A stretch of DNA of 37,359 nucleotides from DASYHS01 sp035998295. Its GTDB lineage: Bacteria > Pseudomonadota > Alphaproteobacteria > Azospirillales > Azospirillaceae. A model generated the notes under the pieces. It saw only the letters and a list, made by a program, of their open reading frames with translations, searched no databases and was not told the DNA's origin. Made by a program: the position numbers and the translations under genes. The DNA is taken from contig NZ_DASYHS010000285.1 in assembly GCF_035998295.1 (NCBI RefSeq), positions 1 through 37,359 of the forward strand, read 5' to 3'. This document shows positions 7,715 to 16,655 of the stretch, in pieces. Within the stretch, counting starts at the first letter, position 1; every line of letters begins with the position of its first letter.

Positions 7715-8620
7715 ATGCGTGATCCCTACCAGGTACTCGGCCTGGGCCGTTCGGCCTCGGCCGACGACGTGAAGCAGGCATACCGGCGCCTCGCCAAACA
7801 ATATCACCCCGATCTGAATCCCGGGCGGGGCGACATCGAGCAGCGGTTCAAGGAGGTATCGGCCGCCTACAACCTGCTGTCCGATCCCGAGAAGCGGGCT
7901 CGCTTCGACCGCGGCGAGATCGACGCGACCGGGAATGAGTCGCCGTCCGGCGGGTTTCATCGCTCCCGCTCCGGCCGGACCCGCACCGAAGGCTTCTCCG
8001 GCTTCGATGCCGACGACCTCTTCAGCGACCTGTTCGGCTCGCGCCGGCGTCAGGCCGATTCAGCCAATCCCGGCGCCTCGCGTGGTTTCGGAGGGCGCGG
8101 ATCGGATATCGCATATTCCGTCACCGTCTCCTTCACCGAAGCCGCCCTCGGGACGAAACGGCGCATTTCACTGTCGACCGGCAAGAGCCTCGACGTTGCG
8201 ATCCCGCCAGGTACCGAGGACCAGCAGAAGCTGCGGCTGAAAGGACAAGGGGTTGGTGGCGCCGGGGACGCCATCGTCGAGGTTCACGTCGAACCGCATC
8301 CGTTCTTCGTGCGCAAGGAATTCGATATCCATCTCGATGCGCCGGTGAGCCTGCCCGAGGCAGTCCTCGGTGCAACGATCAGGATCCCGACCCTCGAGGG
8401 GCACGTGGCGGTCAAGGTGCCTGCCGGAAGCAACACCGGAAGCGTGCTTCGCCTCAAGGGCAAAGGAATCCTGGACGCCAAGCGGCGGGTCCATGGCGAT
8501 CAGTACGTGAAGCTGAAAGTCGTGCTGCCCGACCCGCCCGATCCGGAACTTACGAATTTTCTCGAAAGATGGGCACGTGACCGGAGCTACGACGTCCGCA
8601 GCAAGGCTGGGTTCGTCTGA
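7715..8620 (+). CDS. DnaJ-class co-chaperone, CbpA-like (no zinc finger)
   Basis: A 301-residue J-domain protein. The J domain (residues 1-70) starts MRDPYQVLGL and has the HPD tripeptide in YHPDLNPG needed to stimulate DnaK ATPase. A Gly/Ser/Arg-rich linker (about 75-120) follows, then two C-terminal substrate-binding beta domains (about 125-290; VTVSFTEAALGTKRRI, IPPGTEDQQKLRLKGQG, VKVPAGSNTGSVLRLKGKG). The CxxCxGxG zinc-finger repeats of DnaJ are absent, making this a class II / CbpA-like protein. A GTG at 7706 in frame has AGGA 11 nt upstream and is an alternative start adding three residues. Confidence 0.92.
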   Translation: MRDPYQVLGLGRSASADDVKQAYRRLAKQYHPDLNPGRGDIEQRFKEVSAAYNLLSDPEKRARFDRGEIDATGNESPSGGFHRSRSGRTRTEGFSGFDADDLFSDLFGSRRRQADSANPGASRGFGGRGSDIAYSVTVSFTEAALGTKRRISLSTGKSLDVAIPPGTEDQQKLRLKGQGVGGAGDAIVEVHVEPHPFFVRKEFDIHLDAPVSLPEAVLGATIRIPTLEGHVAVKVPAGSNTGSVLRLKGKGILDAKRRVHGDQYVKLKVVLPDPPDPELTNFLERWARDRSYDVRSKAGFV

Positions 8621-8668
8621 CACGTCCCGGCACCTCACCCATTTTCGAATCCGCCGCGGCCGCTCCCG

Positions 8669-8684
8669 TTAACTTGTGATTAAC
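8669..8684 (+). promoter_or_regulatory. CtrA-type binding site upstream of ctpA
   Basis: TTAA-CTTGTGA-TTAAC is an exact match to the alphaproteobacterial CtrA full site TTAA-N7-TTAAC. It is 93 bp upstream of the ctpA GTG. A GANTC site (GAATC, 8647-8651), the target of the CcrM methylase, lies 17 bp before it. Confidence 0.6.
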
Positions 8685-8776
8685 CATAATCGATGCCTCA
8701 TCAGGTGGGGCGGCCAGCGCGTGCCGGGCCCGTCCACGGCAAGACGCCGCCGGAGATCCTGAAGAGGACCGAAACC

Positions 8777-10201
8777 GTGAAACGCATCCTTCTCGGCGCT
8801 ACTCTGCCCTTCCTCGCTTTCGTCGCTCCGTTCGGCGCCGGTGCGACCTCTCCGTCCGCTACGGAGACGCCGGCCGCGGGGGCGGTCACTTCCGCGGCGG
8901 CCGGGCAGCGCGCCGCCGCCGACCCGATCGACGCGGAAGCCATGAACCTGCTGCAGCAGGTCCTCGACCGCGTACGCAGCCAGTATGTCGACACCGTTCC
9001 CGACGAGAAGATCATCGAGGCTGCGGTGAAGGGGATCCTGACGTCTCTCGACCCGCACTCCTCGTATCTCGACACCAGCAGCTATGCCGATATCCGGGTC
9101 CAGACCAGCGGCGAGTTCGGCGGCCTCGGGATCGAAATCACGGTCGAGGACGGGCTCGTGAAGGTCGTCTCCCCCATCGACGACACGCCCGCGTCGCGCG
9201 CGGGCATCAAGCCCGGCGACTTGATCGTCAAGATCGGCGACGAGGCCGTTCAAGGCATGACGATCAAGGATGCGGTCGAGCGGATGCGCGGCCCCGTCGG
9301 CACCCCCGTCACCATTTCGGTCAGGCGCGGCGAAGACGAGCCGTTTCCGCTTACCCTCGAACGTGCCGTCGTACGCAGCCAGGCGGTGAAGTACGAGACC
9401 GAGGGGAATGTCGGCTACATCCGGATCACCAGCTTCACCGAGCAGACGCAATCCGGCCTGGAGAAGGCACTGGCGGAAATCGAGCGGAAGCTGGACGGGC
9501 GCGTCGCCGGGTATGTCGTCGACCTGCGCAACAATCCCGGCGGGCTGCTGATGCAAGCGGTTTCCGTCGCGGACAGCTTCCTGGATTCCGGGACCATCGT
9601 ATCGACCCGGGGCCGCGGCGACGTCGAGACGCAGCGTTTCGAGGCGGCGCCCGGCGACCTCACTGGCGGCCGGCCGGTGATCGTGCTGGTCAACGGTGGC
9701 TCGGCCTCCGCTTCGGAGATCGTGGCAGGCGCGCTTCAAGACCACGGCCGCGCGGTACTGCTCGGCACGCAGTCCTTCGGCAAGGGATCGGTCCAGACGA
9801 TCATGCCGCTCATCAGCGGCAAGCATGCCGTGAAGATGACGACCGCGCGGTATTACACGCCGTCGGGACGATCGATCCAGGCGGTCGGCATCACGCCCGA
9901 CATTTCCGTCGAACAGGCGAAGTTGGAGCCTGTCGAACAGACGGCAGCCCGCCGCGAGGCCGACCTGCCCGGCGCCCTCGGAGGCAAGAACGGCGAGCGC
10001 GCAGCCGACCACGCGGCCGAGCACCCGGCCGACGGACCTGAAACGGCTGCGACCGCGGTCGCAGCTACGGAAAAGCCTTTCGACTACCAGCGGGCTCGTG
10101 CGGTCGACCTGCTGACCGGCATGGCTGCGTTCCGCCAGCCCGTCATGCAAACCACCCCACAGTTCGTGGAACAGAAGCTGACGGAGCCAACCGGCTCCTG
10201 A
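8777..10201 (+). CDS. ctpA: S41-family C-terminal processing protease
   Basis: A 474-residue periplasmic or membrane-anchored serine protease that trims the C-termini of envelope proteins. A signal peptide (about 1-23) is followed by an N-terminal helical region (EAMNLLQQVLDRVRSQYVD), a PDZ domain (about 110-185, with FGGLGIEI), and the S41 catalytic domain. The Ser-Lys dyad is visible as Ser311 in GGSASASEI and Lys336 in SFGKGSVQ, with the expected 25-residue spacing. The tail after about residue 385 is low-complexity Ala/Glu/Arg. The GTG at 8777 is chosen because AGAGGA lies 8 nt before it and the signal peptide begins there; the in-frame ATG at 8693 has neither. A CtrA box lies 93 bp upstream. 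Confidence 0.95.
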   Translation: MKRILLGATLPFLAFVAPFGAGATSPSATETPAAGAVTSAAAGQRAAADPIDAEAMNLLQQVLDRVRSQYVDTVPDEKIIEAAVKGILTSLDPHSSYLDTSSYADIRVQTSGEFGGLGIEITVEDGLVKVVSPIDDTPASRAGIKPGDLIVKIGDEAVQGMTIKDAVERMRGPVGTPVTISVRRGEDEPFPLTLERAVVRSQAVKYETEGNVGYIRITSFTEQTQSGLEKALAEIERKLDGRVAGYVVDLRNNPGGLLMQAVSVADSFLDSGTIVSTRGRGDVETQRFEAAPGDLTGGRPVIVLVNGGSASASEIVAGALQDHGRAVLLGTQSFGKGSVQTIMPLISGKHAVKMTTARYYTPSGRSIQAVGITPDISVEQAKLEPVEQTAARREADLPGALGGKNGERAADHAAEHPADGPETAATAVAATEKPFDYQRARAVDLLTGMAAFRQPVMQTTPQFVEQKLTEPTGS

Positions 10202-10215
10202 ACGCGCAAGGTCGA

Positions 10216-10253
10216 CAGATGGCGCGCTCCTCCACTCAGGGGCGCGCCACCTG
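10216..10253. terminator. Hairpin between convergent ctpA and yihY-type genes
   Basis: CAGaTGGCGCGC pairs with GCGCGCCAcCTG (11 of 12 pairs) across a 14-nt loop. The right arm lies inside the last codons of the YihY gene. There is no T-run on either side; as a bidirectional terminator it is likely but unproven. Confidence 0.5.
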
Positions 10254-11552
10254 TGCTTCCGGCCTGACCTCCCGGACGCGCTCCTCCAGCAATCTCTTGA
10301 CGGGAATGCAGAGCAGATCCTGGGAGGAACGCTCCGCGGCACTCAGCAACCCTTCGCACCTGGCTTGCCAAGGCTCATCGAGGCTTCCGATCCCGCGGAT
10401 GTTTCCCCGCATGCCGATATGGAGCGCCTTCAGCAGGTCGTAGAGCGTCGCCTCTCCGAGGTCGCGGGTCGCGACCCACGCGCCGCCACCGCTCATACGG
10501 GCAACCCAATGAGCGTGGCGCAACTGCTCCAGCATACCATCTATCACGGCGGCCCCGACGGGGATGCGGCCGACCAGGGTGCGTCTGCGCATCCCGACAC
10601 CGAGCCGCGCCGCGGCCTGGAGTTCTTTCAGCACCGCGAGCGCCACCACGACCCGCTGGGCAGGCAGCAGCCCCTCCGGCCCGATATTGCTGATCAGCCC
10701 CGCCCGCCATTCCGGGAGGGCAGCCGCGACCTCCGCGCCGATCAACACGGTGGACCATGCGATATACAGCCAAAGCAGAAAGATCGGGACCACGGACAGG
10801 GCGCCGTAGATCGTCTGATATGTAGGGAACGCCGTCACGTACCAGCCGAACGCCGCCTTGGAAAGCTCGAGCAGTATGGCGGCCGACACGGCGCCCACCA
10901 GCGCGTCCTGCCACCGCACCTCCCTGTTGGGGATCATCAGGTAGATCAGGAAGAAGCCCACGAGCTCGATCGCGCCGGGGAGCAGCACTCCCCAACCCAG
11001 CCACGGGACATTGGCGACCTGATCGAGACGCAGGCTGGCAAACAACGAACTCGACAGACTGAGCGCGGCGCCAAAGAGGAGCGGGGTCATTGTCAGCAAC
11101 GCCCAGAAGGCGAGAATCCGGATCACCAGCGGGCGAGGTTCGCTGATCCTCCAGATGGCGCTGAACGAACTTTCGATGGTCCAGAACAGCAGAACCGAGG
11201 TGACCGCCAGGCCGACAATGCCGAAGCCGGTCAGGCGCCCCGCATTCGCGGCGAACTGGTTCAGGTTGTCGATCAACGCCTCGCCCACTTCCGGAACGAA
11301 ACTGGCGATCAGAATCCGCTGGGCCTCCCCCAGGAGTGTCTCGTAGGCGGGAAAAGCCTGGAATATCGTGAAGAAGATCGTCATCAGCGGCACCAGCGCG
11401 AGCAGCGAGGTGTAGGTCAGCGCCGACGCCGTGGTCAGACACTCGTCCCGAATGAAGCGTCGCGACAGGAACTGCGTAAAGCTCGCGACCTTTCGCGGCT
11501 TTCCCCGGAACTCCCTGAGGAGCCCCGGCAGCTTGGTCAGCCCTATCTGCAT
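10236..11552 (-). CDS. YihY/BrkB-family inner-membrane protein
   Basis: A 438-residue polytopic membrane protein of the YihY family, once misnamed ribonuclease BN. The family opening TTASALTYTSLLALVPLMTI is at about residues 40-59. About six hydrophobic segments run to residue 275 (including FGIVGLAVTSVLLFWTIESS and WLYIAWSTVLIGAEVAAAL). A cytoplasmic tail of about 150 residues follows, normal for the longer members. Substrate and function are unknown for the family. It is divergent from fabI across 99 bp and convergent with ctpA, whose shared hairpin overlaps its 3' end. Confidence 0.92.
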   Translation of the reverse strand: MQIGLTKLPGLLREFRGKPRKVASFTQFLSRRFIRDECLTTASALTYTSLLALVPLMTIFFTIFQAFPAYETLLGEAQRILIASFVPEVGEALIDNLNQFAANAGRLTGFGIVGLAVTSVLLFWTIESSFSAIWRISEPRPLVIRILAFWALLTMTPLLFGAALSLSSSLFASLRLDQVANVPWLGWGVLLPGAIELVGFFLIYLMIPNREVRWQDALVGAVSAAILLELSKAAFGWYVTAFPTYQTIYGALSVVPIFLLWLYIAWSTVLIGAEVAAALPEWRAGLISNIGPEGLLPAQRVVVALAVLKELQAAARLGVGMRRRTLVGRIPVGAAVIDGMLEQLRHAHWVARMSGGGAWVATRDLGEATLYDLLKALHIGMRGNIRGIGSLDEPWQARCEGLLSAAERSSQDLLCIPVKRLLEERVREVRPEAQVARP

Positions 11553-11579
11553 TCAGTCCGTCCCAAGGCAAGGCCGCGT

Positions 11580-11607
11580 TTGACCGGGAGGGGCATTCGT
11601 GTACGAT
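11580..11607 (+). promoter_or_regulatory. Sigma-70-like promoter of fabI-aroC
   Basis: TTGACC (five of six to the -35 consensus) and TACGAT (four of six to the -10) are separated by 16 bp in the divergent gap between the YihY gene and fabI, placing the start of transcription about 38 bp before the fabI ATG. Confidence 0.5.
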
Positions 11608-11651
11608 GCGCCCCGGATTCTTCCGGCATTCAGAATATCCGAGAGGCTTCG

Positions 11652-12509
11652 ATGACCAGCACCTCTTCGCTCATGGCGGGCAAGCGCGGCCTGATCATGG
11701 GCGTGGCGAACGATCGCTCGATCGCCTGGGGGATCGCCAGTACCCTTGCCGCACATGGCGCGGAACTCGCATTCACCTACCAGGGTGATGCTCTGCTCAA
11801 GCGGGTCAAGCCGCTCGCCGAATCCGTGAACTCCCGGATTCTCATACCCTGCGACGTATCGGACGACTCCAGCATCGACGAGGCTTTTCGGACAGTTGAG
11901 GGGATTTGGGGCGGGATTGATTTCCTGGTTCATGCGATCGCCTTCTCGGACAAGGCCGAACTGGATGGCAAGTATCTCAACACGACACGGGCGAACTTCG
12001 CCCGCACGATGGACATCTCCTGCTACTCCTTCACTGCCTGTGCGCGTCGGGCGGCATCGCTGATGAAGAGCGGGGGAAGCATGATCACGCTGAGCTACTA
12101 CGGTGCCGAGCGCGTGATCCCCCATTACAACGTGATGGGTGTCGCGAAGGCGGCGCTCGAGGCCAGCGTCCGCTATCTCGCGACCGACCTTGGTCAGGAA
12201 GGCATCCGCGTCAACGCGATCTCGGCGGGTCCGATCAAGACGCTTGCGGCCAGCGGCATCGGGGATTTCCGTTACATTCTCAAGTGGAACGAGTTCAACG
12301 CGCCGCTCCGCAGGAATGTTTCGATCCAGGAGGTCGGCGGCTCCGCCCTGTATCTGCTGAGCGACCTCGGCAGCGGCGTTACCGGCGAAGTCCATCATGT
12401 GGATGCGGGTTACCATACGGTCGGCATGATGTCGGTCGAGGGGGCTCCTGACAATGCACAACTCCTCCAGAACATGGTCCAGAGCACTGTGAGCGTGGAC
12501 AAGGCCTGA
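11652..12509 (+). CDS. fabI: Enoyl-[acyl-carrier-protein] reductase (NADH)
   Basis: A 285-residue short-chain dehydrogenase-type enzyme that reduces trans-2-enoyl-ACP, the last step of each fatty-acid elongation cycle. The nucleotide-binding segment GLIMGVANDRSIAWGIA (residues 13-29) is the FabI form. The active site is intact: Tyr149 in LSYYGAERVIPHYN, then Tyr159 and Lys166 with the Y-x6-K spacing. The ISAGPIKTLAASGI loop binds cofactor and is the triclosan-contact region in homologues. The start at 11652 has GAGAGG 5 nt upstream. The frame is open far upstream, but that part lies antisense to the YihY gene. aroC starts 4 bp after its stop. Confidence 0.97.
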   Translation: MTSTSSLMAGKRGLIMGVANDRSIAWGIASTLAAHGAELAFTYQGDALLKRVKPLAESVNSRILIPCDVSDDSSIDEAFRTVEGIWGGIDFLVHAIAFSDKAELDGKYLNTTRANFARTMDISCYSFTACARRAASLMKSGGSMITLSYYGAERVIPHYNVMGVAKAALEASVRYLATDLGQEGIRVNAISAGPIKTLAASGIGDFRYILKWNEFNAPLRRNVSIQEVGGSALYLLSDLGSGVTGEVHHVDAGYHTVGMMSVEGAPDNAQLLQNMVQSTVSVDKA

Positions 12510-12513
12510 AGCC

Positions 12514-13617
12514 ATGGCCGGGAACAGCTTCGGCACCCTCTTCCGCTTCACGACCTGGGGCGAGAGCCACGGTCCCGCAATCGGCGTCGTCGTGGACGGC
12601 ATGCCGCCGAGGCTCCCGCTCGAACAGGCGTATGTCCAGCATTTCCTGGACCGCCGGCGCCCGGGCCAGTCGCGCTTCACGACCCAGCGCCGCGAGCCGG
12701 ACACGGTCCGCATCCTGTCGGGCGTGTTCGAGGGCATGACGACCGGCACGCCCGTGATGATGATGATCGAGAACGAGGACCAGCGCTCGAAGGACTACGG
12801 CGAGATCGCGACCAAGTTCCGGCCAGGGCACGCCGATTACACCTATTGGGCGAAGTACGGCGTCCGTGACCATCGGGGCGGAGGACGCTCCTCGGCCCGC
12901 GAGACGGCAAGCCGGGTTGCGGCGGGCGCTCTCGCCCGGCGGGTGCTCGGGCCCGGGATCGTGATAAGGGGCGCCCTCATCCAGGTCGGGCCGCTCCGGA
13001 TCGACAGAAACCGCTGGGACTGGGACGAAGTCGACCGCAATCCCTTCTTCTGCCCGGATGCGGAGACGGCGGCATGCTGGGCCGATCATCTCGACGGCGT
13101 CCGCAAGGCGGGCTCCAGTGCCGGGGCCATCGTCGAGGTGGTGGCGAGCGGCCTGCCGGCCGGCCTGGGCGATCCGATCTACGACAAGCTCGATGGCGAT
13201 TTGGCGCGGGCGATGATGACGATCAACGCGGTAAAAGGTGTCGAGATCGGCGACGGCTTTGCCGCTGCGGAGCTGTCGGGCGAGGAGAACGCCGACGAAA
13301 TGAACATGGGCAACGACGGCCGGATGCGGTTCCTGTCGAACCATGCCGGCGGCATCCTGGGCGGCATTTCGACCGGCCAGGACATCGTGGTCCGTTTCGC
13401 GGTAAAGCCCACGAGTTCGATCCTTACGCCCAGGAGGACGATCGATCTGGAAGGCAACGCCACCGAGATCGTAACCAAGGGCCGCCACGACCCCTGTGTC
13501 GGCATCCGCGCCGTCCCCGTTGGTGAAGCCATGATGGCCTGCGTACTCGCGGACCACCTGATGCGGCATCGGGCACTCGACGCCGGCGTCCCGCCGCCCG
13601 CCTTCCAGCCGGGCTGA
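12514..13617 (+). CDS. aroC: Chorismate synthase
   Basis: A 367-residue FMN-dependent enzyme that converts 5-enolpyruvylshikimate 3-phosphate to chorismate, the branch point for aromatic amino acids, folate and quinones. The three family signatures are present: GESHGPAIGVVVDGMPP near residues 16-32, the arginine-rich VRDHRGGGRSSARETASRVA near 115-134, and the late SNHAGGILGGISTGQD. Length is normal. It follows fabI by 4 bp and is almost certainly translated from the same mRNA. It is convergent with the ExoD-like gene. Confidence 0.98.
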   Translation: MAGNSFGTLFRFTTWGESHGPAIGVVVDGMPPRLPLEQAYVQHFLDRRRPGQSRFTTQRREPDTVRILSGVFEGMTTGTPVMMMIENEDQRSKDYGEIATKFRPGHADYTYWAKYGVRDHRGGGRSSARETASRVAAGALARRVLGPGIVIRGALIQVGPLRIDRNRWDWDEVDRNPFFCPDAETAACWADHLDGVRKAGSSAGAIVEVVASGLPAGLGDPIYDKLDGDLARAMMTINAVKGVEIGDGFAAAELSGEENADEMNMGNDGRMRFLSNHAGGILGGISTGQDIVVRFAVKPTSSILTPRRTIDLEGNATEIVTKGRHDPCVGIRAVPVGEAMMACVLADHLMRHRALDAGVPPPAFQPG

Positions 13618-13633
13618 CGGCCAGGACGGACGA

Positions 13634-14293
13634 TCAGTCCAGGTCGAAAAAGGGCACGTCGATCGCCACGCCGGGGATCAGGGCGTCGCCCGCGGCCGCA
13701 ATACCCGCAAGCGCCACCAAGGCGGCGACCGCGCTCAACGCGCACAACCCGAAGCCCGCCACCAGGACGGCACCGTCCCGCTCGACCAAGCCGAGCGACA
13801 GGGCAACCAGCGCGAAAGCCGGGAACCAGCCCAGCAGCGGAACCGGCAGGATCAGCACGAAGCATAGGAATATGCACAGCGCGCCGATCAAACGCTCGAC
13901 CGGCCCCGAAGAAAGGATCGCGCCCCGGGGCCTTACCCAACGTTCGGTGCGACGCAGCCGCGGGATCATCCGGTCGAGGACCTGGGCCACCAGCGCCCGG
14001 TCGGCACTTAGCCGTAGAAGCCATCCCGGCAGCCACAGCGTCCGACGGCCCAGCATCATCTGGGATGCGATCAGCACCATGGGCACGCCGAGGATCGTTG
14101 CCGCCCCCCACGGCAGCGGAAGGATGTTCGGGAGCGACAGGATCAGCATGAAGCCGCCGAAGGCCCGGTCGCGCAGCACCACGACGAAGTCTCCGAGCGT
14201 GACGCGCCGCTCCGGAAGCGAGTGGCGGAACTCCGCAAGCAGGTCGGTCACCCGCGGCGACATCCGGGGTTCTGCGACTGTTTCGGAGGTCAT
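13634..14293 (-). CDS. ExoD-family membrane protein
   Basis: A 219-residue membrane protein of the ExoD family, first found through an exopolysaccharide and alkali-sensitivity mutant of Sinorhizobium. The family signature is clear: VTLGDFVVVLRDRAFGGFML followed by LSLPNILPLPWG near residues 30-62, VPMVLIASQMMLGRRTLWLP, then paired hydrophobic segments near 130-170 and 175-205. Its biochemical activity is unknown in the family. It is convergent with aroC and divergent from the histidine kinase, with 250 bp between them. Confidence 0.9.
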   Translation of the reverse strand: MTSETVAEPRMSPRVTDLLAEFRHSLPERRVTLGDFVVVLRDRAFGGFMLILSLPNILPLPWGAATILGVPMVLIASQMMLGRRTLWLPGWLLRLSADRALVAQVLDRMIPRLRRTERWVRPRGAILSSGPVERLIGALCIFLCFVLILPVPLLGWFPAFALVALSLGLVERDGAVLVAGFGLCALSAVAALVALAGIAAAGDALIPGVAIDVPFFDLD

Positions 14294-14543
14294 GGGTTCT
14301 GTCTATCGCAGCGATTCGGGCGGCGCCAATGTAATCGCTTCCAAATTGATTCACCATGGGCGCCCGAGACGGCCGATCGCCGGCAAGTAACATGCATTTT
14401 AGGTTCTTTTTCGAAACGGTCCGGGCGTGTTATGGTCGTGTCGCAGGCTGAGGTCATCAATCACGCAAAAGAGAGCATCTTCCTCCATGATCCGTCCGCT
14501 GCCGCCGGCCCTGTCGCGACTCCCCGGCGGGACCCGCTGACGG

Positions 14544-15986
14544 ATGTTCGATGCTCCGGCGGCCAGCACGGTGTTCACGGCTCGTTGCGAAGCTGCCGGC
14601 CACGTCACCATCTCCCTCAAACCGGTGGATACGCCGGAAGGCCTCACCCACGCCATCGAGGAATTGGCGAACCACTGCTTGCGGACCGGGTACCCGGTCG
14701 ACGAGGAGTTGGAGTTCGAAGGCTGCGAGGGAAAACCCTGGCGCTGGCGCATCGTTCTTTTGCCCGATCCCGATCACCCCCGCAGCCGCGCACTCGGGAC
14801 CCTGCGTCGCGCCGACGGCGGCGGCAACGATGCCGCGCAGATGCCGGCGCAGCTCCAAGAGGCGCGCGACCTTCTCCGCCTGGTTCTCGATGCGACGAGG
14901 GACGGAATCATCGACTGGGACCTCGATGGCAGGAGAGTCTGGTTCTCGCCGCGTTGGAAAGCCCTTCTCGGCTACCAGGACCACGAATTGCCCAACGATG
15001 TCTCGACATGGAAACGGCTCGTACTGCCCGAGGACCAAGCACTCGGCATTCGTCTGGTACGCGACCTGTTCACGGACAGCCGCAGCCGCGATCCGGGGCT
15101 GACGGTCCGACTGAGACACAAGGACGGGTCCATCCGACACATGCTGGTGCGGGCCACCTCCGTCCAGGATGCGGCCGGCAAGCCGATGCGGATGATCGGG
15201 GCCTACACCGACGTCACGCAGATCATGGAAGCGCAACGTGCGCTGCTCGAGGCCAAGGAGGAGGCTGAACGAGCGAGCAAGGCCAAGTCCGTGTTTCTCG
15301 CGCTGATGAGCCACGAGCTGAGGACTCCGCTGAATGCGATCATCGGTTTCTCGGGGTTGATCGCCGACGAGGCATTCGGCTCCTTGAGCGACCCCCAATA
15401 CTTGGACTGTGCGCGCGACATTCTCGCCGGCGGCCGGCAACTTCTCGCAGTCATCAACGATATCCTCGACCTTGCCCGGCTCGAAGCCGATGGCACGGAA
15501 CTCGACCTGCGCCCGACAGCACCGGACACCATCCTTTGCGATGCGGTCCTGGCCCACGAAGCCGCCGCAGCCGCCGCCGGTCTCGAACTGCGTGTCGAGT
15601 CCGAACCCGGCCTGCCGCTCCTGCTGGCCGACCGGTCGATGATGGCTCGGGCCGTTGCCAGCCTCGTGTCGAATGCCGTCAAGTTCACGCCGGGCTCCGG
15701 CCGGGTGGTGGTGTCTGCCCGCAGGGCCGAAGGCGGTGCGGTGGCGCTGTCGGTCCAGGATACCGGCATCGGCATGGACCCGAGCGACGTGCCGCTGGCG
15801 CTGGAGCCCTTCAGCCAACTCGAAAACCTGTTCGTGCGCCAGCGGGACGGCGTCGGCCTGGGACTGCCGGCAGCCCGCCGGATCGCCGAACTGCACGGGG
15901 CGGCCTTCTCGATCGAGACGCTGCCCGGCTCGGGGACGACCGTCGTCATCGGCTTTCCTCCCGGACGGACGACGCAAGCATCTTGA
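14544..15986 (+). CDS. Orphan PAS-domain sensor histidine kinase
   Basis: A 480-residue soluble histidine kinase. The first 95 or so residues have no domain I recognise. A PAS domain (about 105-230; DATRDGIIDWDLDGRRVWFS, GYQDHELP, a PAC-like end in GAYTDVT) leads into a HisKA dimerisation helix with the phospho-acceptor His257 in SHELRTPLNAIIGFS. The HATPase domain follows, with the N box SLVSNAVKFTP, G1 DTGIGMD and G2 GVGLGLPAARRI. There is no transmembrane segment, so it should sense a cytoplasmic ligand or redox state. No response regulator is adjacent; the receiver protein at 24846 is 9 kb away. The 250-bp region upstream is relatively AT-rich (14395-14440) and probably holds the promoter, but I see no confident boxes. 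Confidence 0.92.
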   Translation: MFDAPAASTVFTARCEAAGHVTISLKPVDTPEGLTHAIEELANHCLRTGYPVDEELEFEGCEGKPWRWRIVLLPDPDHPRSRALGTLRRADGGGNDAAQMPAQLQEARDLLRLVLDATRDGIIDWDLDGRRVWFSPRWKALLGYQDHELPNDVSTWKRLVLPEDQALGIRLVRDLFTDSRSRDPGLTVRLRHKDGSIRHMLVRATSVQDAAGKPMRMIGAYTDVTQIMEAQRALLEAKEEAERASKAKSVFLALMSHELRTPLNAIIGFSGLIADEAFGSLSDPQYLDCARDILAGGRQLLAVINDILDLARLEADGTELDLRPTAPDTILCDAVLAHEAAAAAAGLELRVESEPGLPLLLADRSMMARAVASLVSNAVKFTPGSGRVVVSARRAEGGAVALSVQDTGIGMDPSDVPLALEPFSQLENLFVRQRDGVGLGLPAARRIAELHGAAFSIETLPGSGTTVVIGFPPGRTTQAS

Positions 15987-16055
15987 ACGCCGCAGCACTT
16001 CAATTCCCTCCGCCCGCGCTCTAGGCTGGACGCCGGCCCGATCGAGGAGGAAGAG

Positions 16056-16628
16056 ATGCCCCAGCCCGGCAAGGTGATGTCGCTGCCCGTTCCGGCGGAA
16101 GAGACGCTCGACGACGACATCCACGCCTATTTCGACAAATGCCGCGACAAACTCGGCATGGTGCCCAATGTACTCCGGGCCTACAGCCTGCGCCCGGCGA
16201 AATTCCGGACGTTCACCCGGCTCTACAACGAGTTGATGCTCGGCGACAGCGGGCTGAGCAAGCTCGAACGCGAGATGATCGCTGTCGTCGTATCCTCGGC
16301 CAACCGGTGCTACTACTGCCTCGTCGCCCACGGCCAGGCCGTACGGCACCTCTCCGGCGACCCGCAACTCGGTGAAATGCTGGCCATCAACTACCGCGTG
16401 GCGGAACTGGAGCCGCGCCCGCGCGCCATGCTCGACTTCGCCTGGAAGCTGACGACGAGCCCTCATCTCATCGAGGAAGCCGATCGGGACGCCCTGCGTG
16501 CGGCCGGTCTCACGGAAGAAGAAGTCTTCGATGTCGCGGACACCGCGGCCTTCTTCAACATGTCGAACCGCATGGCCGCGGCAGTTGATATGATCCCCAA
16601 CCCCGAGTACCACGGCATGGACCGTTAG
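16056..16628 (+). CDS. AhpD-like / carboxymuconolactone decarboxylase-family peroxidase-related protein
   Basis: A 190-residue all-helical protein of the AhpD-like superfamily. The redox motif is intact: Cys85 and Cys88 with His92 in NRCYYCLVAHGQ. In AhpD these residues pass electrons to a peroxiredoxin; the subfamily here, with the opening FDKCRDKLGMVPNVLRAYSL, is usually called peroxidase-related enzyme and has no proven substrate. A strong ribosome site GAGGAGGAAGAG immediately precedes the ATG. It lies between the histidine kinase and sppA, all on the same strand, with short gaps (69 and 27 bp). Confidence 0.9.
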   Translation: MPQPGKVMSLPVPAEETLDDDIHAYFDKCRDKLGMVPNVLRAYSLRPAKFRTFTRLYNELMLGDSGLSKLEREMIAVVVSSANRCYYCLVAHGQAVRHLSGDPQLGEMLAINYRVAELEPRPRAMLDFAWKLTTSPHLIEEADRDALRAAGLTEEEVFDVADTAAFFNMSNRMAAAVDMIPNPEYHGMDR

Positions 16629-16655
16629 GTTCATCATCTCCGGTCCGGAGTTCCC

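Noticed and set aside
10236..11552. Ribonuclease BN
   Set aside because: The YihY/BrkB family was misnamed; it is a membrane protein and not the tRNA-processing enzyme.
10365..11651. Long in-frame extension upstream of fabI
   Set aside because: It lies antisense to the YihY gene; fabI has its own promoter, ribosome site and family-normal start at 11652.
13618..13650. Possible terminator between aroC and the ExoD-like gene
   Set aside because: Only GGAC/GTCC can pair; no credible stem.
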